64,000 bases of DNA, from positions 6,393,501 to 6,457,500 of the forward strand of contig NC_088101.1 of the NCBI RefSeq assembly GCF_036370855.1, read 5' to 3'. Position numbers and translations under genes: made by a program. Of the stretch, positions 34,531 to 47,900 are shown piece after piece. Numbering within the stretch: position 1 is the first letter of the stretch; each line of letters begins with the position of its first letter. This DNA is from Dromaius novaehollandiae. Taxonomy: Eukaryota > Chordata > Aves > Casuariiformes > Dromaiidae. The notes beneath the pieces were generated by a model that was given only the letters and a program-made list of their open reading frames with translations, made no database searches and was not told the DNA's origin.

Positions 34531-35788
34531 AAGGCCCAAAACAGCCCCCTGAACCTGTTCTCCAGCACCAAAGCCCAGGACTAAGCCCCCTTTCTGAGCT
34601 CTGAGACCAGTCCCAGCAGCCTGGGCTTGAGCCCCAGACTCACAGGATGAGCCTCCATTTTGGAGCCCCCAAACGAGCCCCCAGTGCCTGTCTGGGAGCA
34701 CCAGAAATGCAGGACTTAGCCTCCATCCCCAAGCACTGCATTTCTGGTGCTCCCAGACAGGCTCCAGGTGCTCATTTGGGGGCTCTGAAGTGGAGACTGA
34801 GCCCCCCAAACCGCCCCTTCACCCTCCCCTCCCTGCACCTCCCAGCCCTACACCACCCCCATTTCCAGCCCCACAGCAGTGCCCTGAGCCCCTTTCGCAG
34901 CCCCCAGGCACCAGCCCTCCCCTCCCGGCACCAGCGGGTGTTTGCCAGGCCCCTGGGCCGGGGAGACCCTCCACTCCCTGCAGGCAGGGCCCAGCCCCGC
35001 AGCGCTGGGCAGCCCGGGCCGGGCGGGCGCTGGGCTCCGGCCCCTCGGCCTTTACTGCACCGCGCCGGCCCCCACCAGCCCCGCAGCCCAAACCTGGCCG
35101 AGCGTGACTGCTCTGTGCCCCCACAGGGCCCGGGCCGCGCCGGCAGCGGGCAGCACCCGGCAGCGGCACCAACAGGTAGGCACCAGGCCGGGCCTGCAGC
35201 TGCCTCCTGCCCTGCGCCCACCCCGGAGCCGCGTCGCCCAGGCGGGCAGAGCCCCCCGCCCTGCCCGCCCCGCACACGGCCCAGACCCGGCCAGGCCGCC
35301 CGGCCCCAGGCTCCAGGCTGCGGCAAGCGGGAGCCCCGCACCGGGGAGGGGGCGGCCCGGGGGTCCCGGACACCCAGCGCCGCCACCACCCACCGCCACT
35401 GCCCGCCCGCGGGTCTGGGGGCCAGAGCAGCTGCGCAGGTGCCAGGAAGGGGCCACCTGGGACTGCCCTGCCCATGTCCCCACCCACAGCTCCACCCCAC
35501 ACTGGATCTGGCCCTGCCCACTGCTCTGGCCCCGCCCCTCCCTTGGCTCCACCCCACCTCCCTCCACCCTGCCCCTGGCACTGGCCCCACCCACCTCACA
35601 GTTCTGCTCCGCCCCTGGCCTTCAGCCCCACCCCTCCCCAGCTCTGGCCACGCCCCCTTCAGCCCCAGGACAGCAGCCCTGGCCAGAGCCCCGGGGACCC
35701 AGCGGCAAACGGGGGCGATGGGGGGCAAAGCGACTCCCAGGCCCCGGCGCAGAAACACCCCCGCTGCTGCGGCAGGTTCCCGGCGAGG

Positions 35789-35794
35789 TTTATT
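35789..35794 (-). terminator. Poly(A) signal AATAAA after the decayed MROH copy
   Basis: It lies immediately after TGA (35,797-35,795) on the minus strand, exactly as in the left gene. Confidence 0.75.
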
Positions 35795-36677
35795 TCAGCG
35801 CCGCCGCGGGGGCTGCTCGAGGCCGGTGTCCCGGAGGAGCCGAGCGGCCGCCTGCTGCACCCGCGGGTCCCTGTCTCTCCGCAGCACCCGCAGAGCTGCA
35901 ACGGCACCGGCCGCGGCGTCAGGGCCGCACCCGGCACCAGCCCAGCCTCCCCGGCAGGGCGACGCCGCTCCACGGCCGCCACTATCTCAGCGACCGCTGC
36001 AGTGCCGGGGTCCAAACTCCCCCAAACCCCTGGGCCTGGGGCCCTGTCACCTACCTGCCGAGAGCAGCATCGCTTCCTCCCCTGTCAGCCACTCGGTGCC
36101 CGCGTGCACAGGGCGACACACCGACATCAGGGCGCCCCCGCAGCCCCCCGGCCTGGGCAGACGGGGACAGCAGCAGTGCAGGGGAAGCAGCCGCAGAGAG
36201 CGCCCGCTCCAGCTCACCGGTGATGTCGAGGGCCGCAGCCTGCAGGTCCCCGCAGCTCCCCAGGAAGCAGCGCCTGGCAGCGACATACAGAGTCTGCTGG
36301 TGCTCGGGGCTCTCCTGGGCCTGGGGGACGCGGGACACGCTGTCCTTCGCCGCCGCAAAACACCCCCTGCCGCCCCGCGGCAAGCAGGTCGCGCGGACTG
36401 TGGGGCATGGAGGAGATGAAGCGGGGCCGGGAGTCATGGCCAGGCCCAGCGCCAGCCCCGCAGCAGTGCCCTGCCACTCTCAGCGTGTCGCCCGCTCCCT
36501 CTTTTGGGGCTGGCAAGGGCCCCATGGCCCCTGCAGTGCACAGCTCCTCCTCAGCTGGCTGCACAGGTCGTCCTGGAGCTTGGCCACGCTCAGCCTGGTG
36601 TTGATAGCAATACCCTCCTGCGGGACCCTCCTCAGACCCAAAAACAGAGCACGCAGCCTCTGAGTGCCCTGGCACAC
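35795..36677 (-). pseudogene. Truncated, splice-defective MROH copy (last four exons)
   Basis: Minus-strand counterparts of the left gene's exons 22-25: 36,552-36,677, 36,218-36,320, about 36,055-36,104, and 35,795-35,895. Frames are open (for example AQESPEHQQTLYVAARRCF and DRDPRVQQAAARLLRDTG), but two splice signals are gone. The donor after CAGCTG at 36,552 reads AGGAGG where the left gene has GTGAGG. A deletion between two GCACGC words removed the acceptor of the third exon. No upstream exons are found before the 169-bp array. It is therefore a recent, non-functional partial duplicate. Confidence 0.85.
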
Positions 36678-36930
36678 CTGACAAGGAGAGTTGAGCCCTG
36701 TCACTGCTGTCCCAGCACAGCTGGGCCCTTCCCAGGGAGCTCGTCATGCCGCAGTCTGCCAGTCCCGGCCCTCAGCCCGGAGAAGGGGGCGCGCTGCATG
36801 CAGTATCCCGGCGGGAGGGAGGGATGATACCGTAGGACGGGGCCTTCCCCAGCCTTGTCCGCGGCACCCTGCAAACAGCACTGCTGTGGATCGGAGGCGT
36901 CTGTGAGGCTGCTGCAAAAGCCCATCCCCA

Positions 36931-37650
36931 AAACTTAACACCAGGCCTACTCACAGCTTACCACTAAGAGGGCCACCCTCGTAAAACAGCTCCCAAACCA
37001 ACCAGGGCTCACATGCACAAGCTCTGGGTAGGAAAACATTACTATTCCATGCCTAGGGCAGTCCCACAACAAGTGTCCTGCTCAGCTCCCTCGCCTCCTG
37101 TATCTTATGCCAGGCCTACTCATGGCTTACTACCAGGAGTGCCATCCTGTTAAAATGTCTCCCACACCAACCAGGGCTCACACGCACGAGCTCTGGGCAC
37201 CTCAAGTTTGCCTCGGCATGACGAGGGCAGCCCCACAACAAGCGTCCTGCTCAGCTTCCTCCCCTCCCAAAACTTACACCAGGCCTACTCACAGCTTACT
37301 GCTAGGAGGGACAGCCTGCTGAAGTGACTCCCCCACCAACCAGGCCTCACAGGCAGGAGCTCTTGGCACGACAAGTTTGTCTTCACATGCCTAGGGCAGC
37401 ACCACAACTAGTGCCCTGATCAGCTTCCTCCCCTCCCAAAACTTACACCAGGTCTACTCACAGCTTAGTCCAAGGAGTGCCATCCTGCTACAATGGATCC
37501 CCCACCAACCAGGGCCACACGCAAGAGCTCTGGGCATGACAAGATTGCCTCGGCATACCTAGGGCAGCCCCTCCACAAGTACTGCACTCGGCTTCCTCCC
37601 CTCCCAAAACTTACACCAGGCCTACTCACACCTTACCAGGATTTAAAGCG
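36931..37650. repeat. 169-bp tandem array, four units plus a partial
   Basis: The anchor CAGG(C/T)CTACTCA starts at 36,942, 37,111, 37,280, 37,449 and 37,617, giving steps of 169, 169, 169 and 168 bases. Units share ACTTACACC, CACCAACCAGGG, CACACGCA.GAGCTCTGG and CCTAGGGCAG with point differences. The last unit breaks off near 37,640. This is satellite-like DNA adjoining the inverted duplication. Confidence 0.93.
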
Positions 37651-39300
37651 AGTTGCCCAAAACCTCCATACAGCTTAAACTGGATGCTGCTTTTGGGAAA
37701 ATTCCTTTTTCCTTGCATAAAGAGGCTGCATTTATTCCAGTACCTGATCCTGGGTGTTACCTACAGGAGCCCTCACCCTTTTCACTGTGCTTTCAATTTT
37801 TTCAACCTTTCAGCTTTTTCTACCTTTTTGCTGATAAGTCCCTAATGTAATCACAGTATAGGAAGATGACTCACTCTATGCATAGATCAAGAAGTGTTTA
37901 TACTTGGTTCTAACAGTCAAGAAACCTTCTCCTTAAAAGCTGGACATCCACTGCAAATTAGATTCATGTGGCCCCAAATTATGTTTGGTAATCACAGCTG
38001 TACTAAATTGATTTTCCTTACTACCATCCACACCCATCTGTGTTTGCTTAAAGATTATCACTATCCCTGCAGCAAATTAGTGACCTATATGGAATTCAGT
38101 TGAGTTACACATAATTTGTAAATTGTAAAATGTATTTTTTACAAATTGTACATTTGTAAAAAAAAAAAAAAGAAAGAAAAGAAAAAAGCTTGTAAAAAAG
38201 GAAATAAAACAACCCCAGGAGGATTGGTGCCAACCCTGCTGGTGCAGCTGCTAACATAACTGTTCTCCAGCCAAAGTGCATTAGGCCAGCCAGTATGTCA
38301 GTGCAGTTTACCTAGGAAGGTTTGTGCACACAGACCATGGGGTGGGGAGTGATTACTTTTGGCTGTATTGATCTGAGGTGGGTTTGGTAATTCTGCTTTG
38401 CATCAACTTCCACAAAAAGAACAAAGCCTTTCCAATAGCCATGGCTGATGGCTTTGGAGCAGCTCAGTCTCAGGGGAGAAATCCAGCAATACCTGACCAA
38501 ACTAAAATTGGAAGCACCGGCTCAGTGTTGCTGCCCACATCCCCCATTCAAAACACTCCAGGGCTGTGTCCAGTCCCACCCCTCCTGTGCCACCCCCCCA
38601 TCCCCATCCCACCCATGTCCATGCTGGGAGCTACCAGAAGACTGAAGATCCTCCCTGCTCGCCTTGAGGCACCCCTGGACTGCAGCGGGTCATCCGGCAC
38701 AGCAGAGCAACTGCCCCATTGCTCAAAGGGGCCTTTCTGGGGGAACACATGGCTGCCTCCAGTTGCCCTTTTACAAAGCTGTCTGCCCTGGGGGGGCAGG
38801 ATTGAGCCCAGTAGATGGATTGAGCCCAGGCATTTGTGAGATACGAGTCTTCCCTTAAAGAAAAAAGCAAAAGAACCACAACAAAACTAACTGCTTGCTG
38901 GTTCACACAACCTCAGTCCAGGAGGCCTGATGCAAATCAGACAAGGCAGTAAGTCTGAACTCTTCCCAAGCTTGTTCAATAGGAGAAAGGGAAGGTGCTT
39001 CTTTAGGAAACACGTGTTTTGAAACATGCGAAGCCTGGGAAGCAGAAGGAAAAGCAATGCTGCATGACAGGCACTGTCTGACCATGGGGACTCAGGGGGA
39101 CAAAGCCTTTGTGTGGGACCTTTCACAGTAGGAAAGACAGGGGAAGAAGACTCAAGTGTCTTTGACAAGGAGGATTTTCCAAGTCCTATATGGGACAGTT
39201 ATAGTCTAGTATTCCTCACTATCATTTGTAAGGGAGTGCTTTAACAAGAGAGGAAGAGCTAGACTTTCTGTTTGCTCTGCAGCTCCGCAGGGGATGGGCT

Positions 39301-39416
39301 GAGCCCATCCCTGCAGAGCACAGTGCTGGGAGCAGGTCGTGGAGCTGAGGAAGAGGCTGAGCCCATCCCTGCAGAGCACAGTGCTGGGAGCAGGTCGTGG
39401 AGCTGAGGAAGAGATT
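39301..39416. repeat. 58-bp direct repeat, two copies
   Basis: GAGCCCATCCCTGCAGAGCA starts at 39,301 and again at 39,359. The two units are identical by eye through GCTGAGGAAGAG. Confidence 0.9.
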
Positions 39417-42400
39417 GGAGGCCGGTCTCATCCCTGCTGCTGCCTGGGCCGTCCGTGACGCTGCTCTCGCCTGGCTGCCCTGGTCCTTGCTCTGCGACGT
39501 GGCCGTGGAGGTGAGGAGTTCCCTGGCACAGGACTTCTCTCTCTCCCAAGGTGTTACAGCGCCCGGCACAAAGGGGCCCTGGATTTAACTAACAGCCTCT
39601 TCAAGCAAAGGGAGGAAATGTTAATCCATTCTTCTTTGTTACTTTCCACCTGGCTTTTTAAGGTGCTTTTCCAAAGCAATAGGTTTTAAAGGGAGAAGAA
39701 AAGCCAGGGCAGCAAGCCCTTTTCAGGAGTAAAACGTTTCAACTGTTTGTCCTTTCTAGTGAGCGGGTGTTAAGGGTTCTCTCTTCTGAGGTGCCTCACT
39801 CGCATCAGTACATGACCTTGTAGTGTTTTGCACTGAATGTTGAGCTGCAATTGCGTAGTGGCCCCTGAAACTACCATCGCTTACCTTCTCAAAAGCAGGA
39901 TGGGGGGAGAAGAAGTAATGAAAAACAGTGGAGCAACTTGAAAATGCTTGAAATAAGAAAGTGACACAGCAAACTACCTTCCTTACTCTGGACACAACTT
40001 ACCAAGAAAGCTAAGCAAGCAAATGAAGAGGGAATCGCTCAGAGTCTGACTCTCAATTGCCTTCAGCTCCCTTTGCACCACTGTGGAGATGTGACGCTCC
40101 CTCCCCAAGCACAAAGGGGTTCAGACTCATCGGGGGGTGCTATGAACAGGGGCCATGTCAAAGTGAGAATAAACCCTTGTGCTCAGTCTGGGCAGCTGAT
40201 GGCTAGGGCTTGACTAGTTTCCTACCAATGGGAGTGGAAAGATACCTGCTGAGTTTGAAGGAAACCCAACTTGGCTTTTGTGGCTCATCTTCTCAGAAAA
40301 GGAAAATAATTCCTGATGGTGTTTCTGCAGTCTCTTGTAGCTGAACTGAAGAGCGGCTCAAAGGAGAAGCTCTTGATTCAGAGCCCCAACCTTCTTTGTA
40401 CCATCTTGTCTGATCTGCTTTACATGGGAGAAGCTACTTTGTGATGTAGCAATACTCTGAGTTCATCAGGTTGTACCTCGAGACAGTTTCTCTTGTGTTC
40501 TCTTTTCTGTTCATCTTTCCCTTTCTCGAGCTGCTTTCTTTTCATGTTCTTATCAAATTTTTAGCAGACAGATGTGCACAGCAGTATGAAGAGGGCTGCC
40601 TCGCAGAAAATGAGTTCCAGAACTGCCGTTCATCTTAGTCACTATTTATTTTATTTTTCTACCCTCTTATTGGATTTAGAGAAGGAAAATACATAAAGCA
40701 TGTTTGAACATCTTACACTTGCTTGGAGAACCCTTCCCTCAGCCAACAATGTCAATGGTGAGGACCAGGACTAGGATGTCGGAGGTGAGCCACTCAGTGG
40801 GCGAAACATGACCCGTTGCCCATGCAGTGAATTAGGAGCGGGAAGTCATGCCAGCTCTTCTCGCAGTGACTGTTGCATTTTTAAGTGCTTATTGATGTTT
40901 CTCCTGTTAATGGCAGCAGGATTTTCAGGAGCACAAAGAAGAGCCTGCTCTCCAGCAGGCCACTGGAGTGCTCTGTGACCTTGCCTTCTTAAGGGTCCTA
41001 TTTTGCCCGCGAGCAGCTGAGGTTGCTGTTTCCTTCAGAGGGAGCTCAGCCCGGGAGTCAAGGTGCAATTCAGTTGTGAGCTGCCTCGTAAATGTGTCTG
41101 GGGAGAACTCCCATCCTGCCCCAGGCAGCCTTTGCGGCAGTGGAGGGGGAGGATAGGTTCCCTTTGCACAAGTGCCACAAAATGTCTTCACCCACCTGCG
41201 AGGCAGCTTAAAGAGGGCGCGAGGTGATGGTGGGTTATGGTATTTGGCCTGTTCAGAAGGTGTGCGAGTATTGGCGGCGGCGGTGGTGGTGCAGTCTGGC
41301 TGGTCCTTGTGGGCTTAGCATCTGCCCTCGATCTACTGCCTTGTCTTCTGCTGCTTTTCCTGATTGCTGCCTGGGTCCTTGAGCTCTGTGCAAGAGAGAA
41401 ATGGGGCAGCTTCTTGCAGTGAGTGCTGGGACACTTCGTCCGTGGCCTGGTAAGGTCCTACAGAGGCACCTGCTCACCCAGAGGGGCCTCCCCTTTGTCT
41501 CTGCCTTCTTCACGCCACTCTGCAAGCGCTTGTGGACTCCGCAGCCAGAGTTCCTGGCACTGCAGTCTGAAGGCTACCCGCACATCACCTTGGTGCAGTA
41601 AAATTGCTTTTGTTTTTTGTCCCTGGCAAGCGAATGACCAGGGATGACTGTTCAGTGCTGTTCAAACTCTGTGAGGTTTCCTCTTGCCAGGTTCATGCAG
41701 TCTGCTCCTGCACAAGCTGGAGGATCCTTTCTTCCTGGGTGCAGGAGGGAGCCCTGGGTAGGTGGTTCTCAGGCTTCTTCTTCGGCCGGTGTCAAACGAG
41801 CCCTTCTTATAGGCAAGTATATATTCAGGTACCCTGGCATAAAGTGTGTAGTATCTTTCTTTTTCTATGCCAGTGCATAAAAAGAAAGGGGGTTTTGTGG
41901 GTTGGACTGGCTTGGTGATGTTTGGTGGCGGATGGCACGTTTCTCCTGGAGGTCTCTGACTCCCCTCCAGGCCAGGAGGTTGTTGCTCTCAGGTAGCTGA
42001 CAGTGTGTGCAGAAGAGTCTCAGTGTGAGGAGGGATGCTGCACAGGAACCTAGAGAAGTAGGCAAAAGACGCTAGTAGCCAAAGAGAACCATCCCCGGAG
42101 CTCCGTGCTTGGGGGACAGCAGAGGTGTGGGTCAGTTTGCCACCAGCGCTGTGGCGGGGAAACTCTCCAGCCCCTCCATGCTGGGCTGGGCTGCTCTTGG
42201 CAGCGTTGTGTCCTGGGGACAGGAACCAGGGCAGTGGCTGCAGGGCTGTTGCCAGTGGTATGCCTGCTCTGTCTGTGGTCTTCAAGCAAGCAGGGGAAGG
42301 AAGAGGGAAGCTGGAGGATGTCAATAAATTAGGAACATGCATTATTACTTACCTGAAAACACGGCCTCTTCAGTGTTTGTATCTCTTCATTTTTCTTTCT

Positions 42401-44639
42401 TGGTACCCCTAATGCATGCCAAGGCCCCTGTCATTACTGGGAAGGGTGAGTGCCCAAAGTGTGCAAGACTCTCGGCCTTGTGTGTGTAGAAAGCCTGAGC
42501 TTTACTGGAAGCGTTTGCCTGAGAAGGTGCTGCTGAGCTTTCAAGCTTGAACTGGAGAGTCCGGCTCCTGGTTTGTCTCCTTTGTGACCGGGCTGGCTGG
42601 ACTTGGAGCAGGTGACGGTGCTGTGAGCCTTCAGGGACACAATGGCAAAATACTGATGGCCTTCAGGGAGGCCAGAAATTCTCCCTGGGCCTTTGTTGAC
42701 CCGACCGTTGTCCCTTTCAGTAGAGCTCTGTGCCTGCTTCCAGCTGGGTCTCCTTACTTGCCCAGGGCGCAAGAAGGCATGGGAGGTTTTCAGGGTCCTG
42801 CGAGTCATGTGAATCATGAGCGCACAGTCCTTGGCAGGGTAGGGCGTGTTTTGTGAAATAGCTCAGTACTAACGGGGTCTGCTCTGCAGTTTTGCCCTGA
42901 ATTAACAAGCTAGTAATGGCAAAATGGCTTAATATTTGTCTCTCCTCTGCGTAGAAAAATGTCATGTGCCTAGGCTCTCCTGTTTTTAAAACCCACACGT
43001 TTTGCTGTGACACCCGCACCGTTTCCCCTCCAGTGCACGCAGCCCATGAGTAATTTTCTTGGAATTGCAGACAACCACTGCTTCTCACTGGCTAGGTGAT
43101 GCCCATGCAAGCTGTATTTTGCTCTGTAACACTCCTTGGCCTTGTGAGGGACTCTGGGGGGCAAAAGGAAATGGCTGAGCAATTAGCTTTCTGGCAGCGC
43201 TTTTGTTGCTGCCTCCTGTCCCCCAGCAGGTTTTCTCAGGGATTTGTTGCCACAGGTGGGAAAGCAGCCTGCAGTGCCTGCTGGGGACCTGGGCCTGGGG
43301 GCTTTATTTCCCTTGGTGCTCTGGAGTGACGTGCCCAGCCATGGACGGGGCATATGTGACTGCTGCGTGACGGATTGTGAGTGACGGCAGCTCATTGCTG
43401 GGCCTTCCAGCCCCACTGCGGGTCGTGGGAGCTTTTCTGTGCCGAGAGGGAACCGGGGAATTGCTGGAGGTGAGCGTCCTTGGTGGGTGGTTTGGGGGAA
43501 GCTGGGGCAGGCTGAGTGTGTCTGTTTCCATTCCTGGCAGCGATGGAGCCTCCCGGTGCTGCAGAGGGGCTGGGAAAGTCTGCCTGTGTGCTGCTGGCAC
43601 CAATAAAGTGTGCGGCAGGTCGTTCTCCCTTGCGCATCGCAGCCCTGCCAAGGCAGGAACGTAACAGCACGGATGTGGGGTGGGAGAGCTGTTCATCTGT
43701 TGCCATGTGCTGCTGACGTGGGTCGTAGCTGGGTTTGGTCTGGGATCCTTCACTCGTGGTACTGGTACGTGCCTGGAGGAGAGCGTGGATGCAGATGGTG
43801 GGGATAATTTTGCAGAGTTAGCATTTGGGTTTGATGTTTTGCAGTTGCCCGGAAAGGATCGTGTTCAGCGCAGAAGTGCCAGCGGGCCGTGCTTTCCCGT
43901 TGTGTTTGCCTCCCAACCATTTGCTCCTTTTTCAGCAGAGCTGGAGCAGCCATTTCTCCAACAGTTGCTGTTTGATCAGCTGGGGCCCAGCTGCTTGTGG
44001 AAAGCAGCAGAACTGCTGCCAGGGGTTTGTAGGGGGCCGAGTAGGCTTGTGGTCAGAGCACTGGGACAGACTTGTGGCGGGAGAAAAGCGGTGTTACCAG
44101 CTGATCTCCACAGGGCTGCTTCGGTTTATGTTGATGGGGCTGAGGCATCACGCTGTAGCTTGCTGTCACAGAAGGGGGTAGCTTGAGTCCTGCTTGATCA
44201 TCTTGTTTCATATTCAGTGAAGAAGTGCCATCGGGCCTCGCCTGGCAGCTCGTGCCTGGAGTGGCAGCAGTACAGTGCATCTGCATCACTACGAGTGCTG
44301 CTTACATCCCCCCCAGGACACCCGGAGAAACTTCCTGCTGTCCAAAATCACTGTTTGGAGGACCTTGTTTGCCTTGGTGTCGTGTGCTGTTCAGGGTGCT
44401 TCCCGGTTGTGGGCGCAAGGTGGGGGTGCCACCCCGACCCCAGGCAGGGACAGATGCACAAATACAAGGCACACAAGGATCATTAGAAGATCAAACAGCA
44501 GCTGTTGGAGAAATGGCTGCTCCAGCCAGTCTGTGTCCCTGCAGGGGTTCCCCCGTGTTATCCTCATCAAGGCGATAAGAAGATGGGAGAGTCCCCGGCA
44601 CCGCTGAGCGTCGGTCCATGGCGAGGAACCCAGGGAGGG

Positions 44640-44900
44640 GGAACTAAGAAGTTTTTATGCAACAGGCGCATGCGCAATAAGCAGAATTACGTTATGCTCA
44701 TGAAACGGTCATGTGACATTATAGCCACTAAAGCATGCCAAGCTAGGGGTTGTAACAGATAAGATGTGCAGGACAGTTTATACTGTTTCTCTTTCCTCCT
44801 GGGACAGTCTGGCTAGTTCCCATCGCCTAGCTCCTCAACGCTCTTCCGCATTACTCCATACACCGGTGTTTGCGTGCGTGGAGTTGTAGGGGAAGTTTTC
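44640..44900 (+). repeat. Possible avian retroviral LTR fragment
   Basis: A run with TTTTTATGCAACA, a GCGCATGCGC palindrome, ACGTTATGCTCATGAAAC and, further on, CCATACACCGGTGTTTGCG has the feel of an avian alpharetrovirus-like LTR. No clear TG...CA ends, poly(A) signal or partner LTR is seen. This is a weak call by resemblance. Confidence 0.25.
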
Positions 44901-47900
44901 CTGGGGTAGAACCGGCCGGTGAGGTGAGGCGGGGAGCTGGCTTACATGGAAGGGGCAGTTTGAAAGATGATGCTTCTTGGCTGACAGACCTTCCAGTACA
45001 GAAGGCCAAGTCCAGCCGAGCAATCTCCAGGCAGCTCTGCTCTTTGGGCTCTGCCATAAAACCCTGGTCTAGTCTGCTGGAACAGCTTCTGATAACGCAC
45101 GTAAGGATGAATTTCTGCACTGACAGACTCCTCAGGAAACTTCACAAGACAAACATGGGGCTTCTGTAACAAAAGAAAAAAAACTTTCTAATTCTGTGCT
45201 GCAGTTACACGTGTTAGCGATCACAAAAACAAGACACCCCTCAGAGACGGACAGACAGATAGGACCTGCTGTCTGAACATGACTTCCACCTTCTGTACTT
45301 AAATGAGACTCTCAGTTTAACGCGTGCATCAAGCATGCAATGCGATTAGCTTCCTGTAGACTCCTTTCTCAAGGAGTTGGGCTTGTAGCAGAGGGAGGAT
45401 GCCAGCAAAAGAGGAGGACCCAAACCTGTGGAAGCAAGGATGCCTGTTGTGCCAGAAGCGGCCTCTTGCTCAGCTCCAGAGGCTCTCGCTCACCACTTGA
45501 AACGTGGCCGCGGGACCTTGTTTGACAGCGGTGGGAGGCTGATGCTGGATGACTCCTTGGTCTGTGAGCGATGAACAGCAGTGCACGACTGCAAACCTCT
45601 GCTCACGACTGAGCTCCCTCATTGCCCACAACTGTTGGAGCCAGGCAGTGCAGACGATGCTGAATTCTCCGTGTGCATCTCTACCACGCTCCTCTACGTC
45701 ATGCTTTGCCACTTCCCTAGCTATGTCCCTGGGAGCCAAACCCCTCCCTCAGGAGCAGGGCAGCTCAGGCAGAGCGGCTTCGTGCCACTCGCTGCATTTG
45801 CACCAAGGAAATGATGCTGCAGCCTTGGGTCAGGCTCGGTGCTGTTGCTCGGGGCTCAGTGCAGGAGCTCGACCTGCTGGTTCCCAGGCTGGGCCATTTC
45901 CCTGGTTTTGCTGCTCCCCTCCCCGCCTTGGGAGAGAGTTTGTGCGGGGCCAGTCTGGGCATTAGTGCTGGTGTCTGAGCAGGGCAAAACGCTGCAGGGA
46001 AAGAAATCCCCTCTGCAAGGGAGGACGAGGGCGCCTGTGTGGCGTCGTTCAGCCCTGCCGGGAGGAGACTTGGGATGCTTTCTGCAGCAGCTGAGCACTG
46101 CTCCCGCTGGACTCAGCCTCAGGGCCCCAGAAGAACGGCCTGCCTTGGCGATGGATGCAAAACCCGTCACAGCCCTGCGGAGGGCTGCGATGTCTCCCTG
46201 GCTCCCTGTCCCCCACTGCAGAGCCTTGCCTGCTCCCAGGGGGAAGAAGGAGCCAAATTCCTCTGCCGGCTCACAGGTCTCTGGGCACTGGCAGCTGCAC
46301 CCTCTGCCTGGGGCTGCTGCACTGCAGTGGGGAGTTGGGGGACCTTCCTGCCCCATGGGAAGGGACTCAGCACAGAGCCTGCTGAGAGCCGCTCTCCAGG
46401 CAGGCAGCTCCCAAAGCGTTTCAGTGGGGGACATGGTCACGGCTCAACAGGGGCTGCGTGCTAGTGATTAAACCGAGGTGCTGGCCCTTTTCTCCCCTTG
46501 CGCTGCACCGCAGCCAGGAGAGAGGGGAGCCGCTGCTCTGCTGAAGGAGGCCCTGAAAGAGCCCAGGTCTGCCCTGTCTGCTGTCACGCAGCCGGGGTGC
46601 TGCAGCTCCCCGAGCTCTGAGCGCAGCAGTGTCCCGGGCTCCCGCACGTGTCTGGCGGCTGGACCGTGCTGGTCTGCGCCATCTCCCTGGTGTGGAAGGG
46701 TGGCTCTGTGTCAGCCAGGGAGAGCAGCTGGGACTTGCTGCCCCCGCACACAGTTTTGGGGCTTCAGTATCCCATCTGACTAGTGAATAAGTAAATAAAA
46801 AAGGAAGAACAATGTGTGGTTGCTTAATATCCCAGGCGAGTTTGCTTGCTTTGCTGTCTGAAGAAGAGGGCAAACCATACACTCTGGCAGCCGCACACCT
46901 GGTGCTCAGTAATTTGGGCTGTGCCCTATTAAGGCTGCCCCCAGAGATGGTTGGGACGTTCGTCCTGCCTCAACTTCCGTGCCCAGGGTGCCAGGGCTGG
47001 CAGATGGGCCAGGAGACCTGCAGGAGAAAAATGCCTTTCTGCTGCTGGGGGAGACAGAAACAGATGATACGCCTTTCTGCTTTGGGGCTGCAAGACTTGT
47101 CTTGTGCAACATGAATTATCACATCTGCCCACGTCACAGACTGTAAAGGGACCATTCATATCAAGTGTGCCCAAGGCATCCTTTCTCCTTTTTCCACCGA
47201 CTCACTGGGAACTGGCTGCGACAGGTATCTGGCTGCTGTATCTAGTATATAGCAGGCAGTTCCTGGTGGAGAGCTGATGGGATTATTCAGCTGACATCTT
47301 CAGCGGGGCGGGGGGGTGGGGTGCGTTTCCCTGCGTTCCAGGCAGGCTGCTCTCATCACTGAGCCTTTGGGGCCGTTGGCTCTGCCAGGCAGGGAAGAGC
47401 CGAAGGCTGAGCGCTGCCAGCCCTGAGTGTGTTGGTGTCTGACAATAATCAGGGTGTAGGGGAGAATTACATGGGAGTTAGGCACGTCTGTGTTGCCCCC
47501 AGGCAGTGGGGGACAGAACTGCATTTGCCGTGTTGCCGAAGCCCTAAGTGTGGAGAGCCCGAGACCCCTGAAATGTGGCGCCCACAGGATAAGTGTGGGA
47601 GCCGCTCGCTTCACGTTGGTTATGGTGATTTCAGAGCTGGGACTTGCTGCAGAGCTTGCGGTGCTCCTTCACTGCCCTCTGTCAGGGTTTGGTTTTAGTG
47701 ATGCCCATTTCTGCTGAGTGTGGAAGGGTTGTTATGGCTTATGCTGATTAAAACCCCCAGTGCTCTTTCCTTTCAGACAAATGCACAGCATTTCTTGTGA
47801 TTTGCTTGTTCCTGGTGCATCCTTTCATGTATTTAATAATGTTAAATGTAGTACAGATTAAAGCCTGGCAGTAGGCTTCCTGTTGGGCCCGCTGATGCTC

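Larger units (their letters stand above)
34530..36680 (-). repeat. Right arm of the ~2-kb inverted duplication
   Basis: This is the reverse complement of about 16,138-18,190, carrying the decayed MROH 3' exons (35,795-36,677), their flank with the GC minisatellite and CpG-rich stretch, and the paired AGCACCAGAAA blocks at 34,690-34,760. Homology fades near 36,750, just before the 169-bp array. Confidence 0.85.

Noticed and set aside
34647-36663. Long Pro/Ala/Arg frames of 570-590 codons on plus across the right arm
   Set aside because: They are antisense to the decayed MROH exons and arise from GC-rich, stop-poor sequence; frames do not respect the exon borders.
36931-37650. CRISPR-like array
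   Set aside because: Units are continuous 169-bp tandem repeats without short repeats and unique spacers, and the DNA is vertebrate-type.
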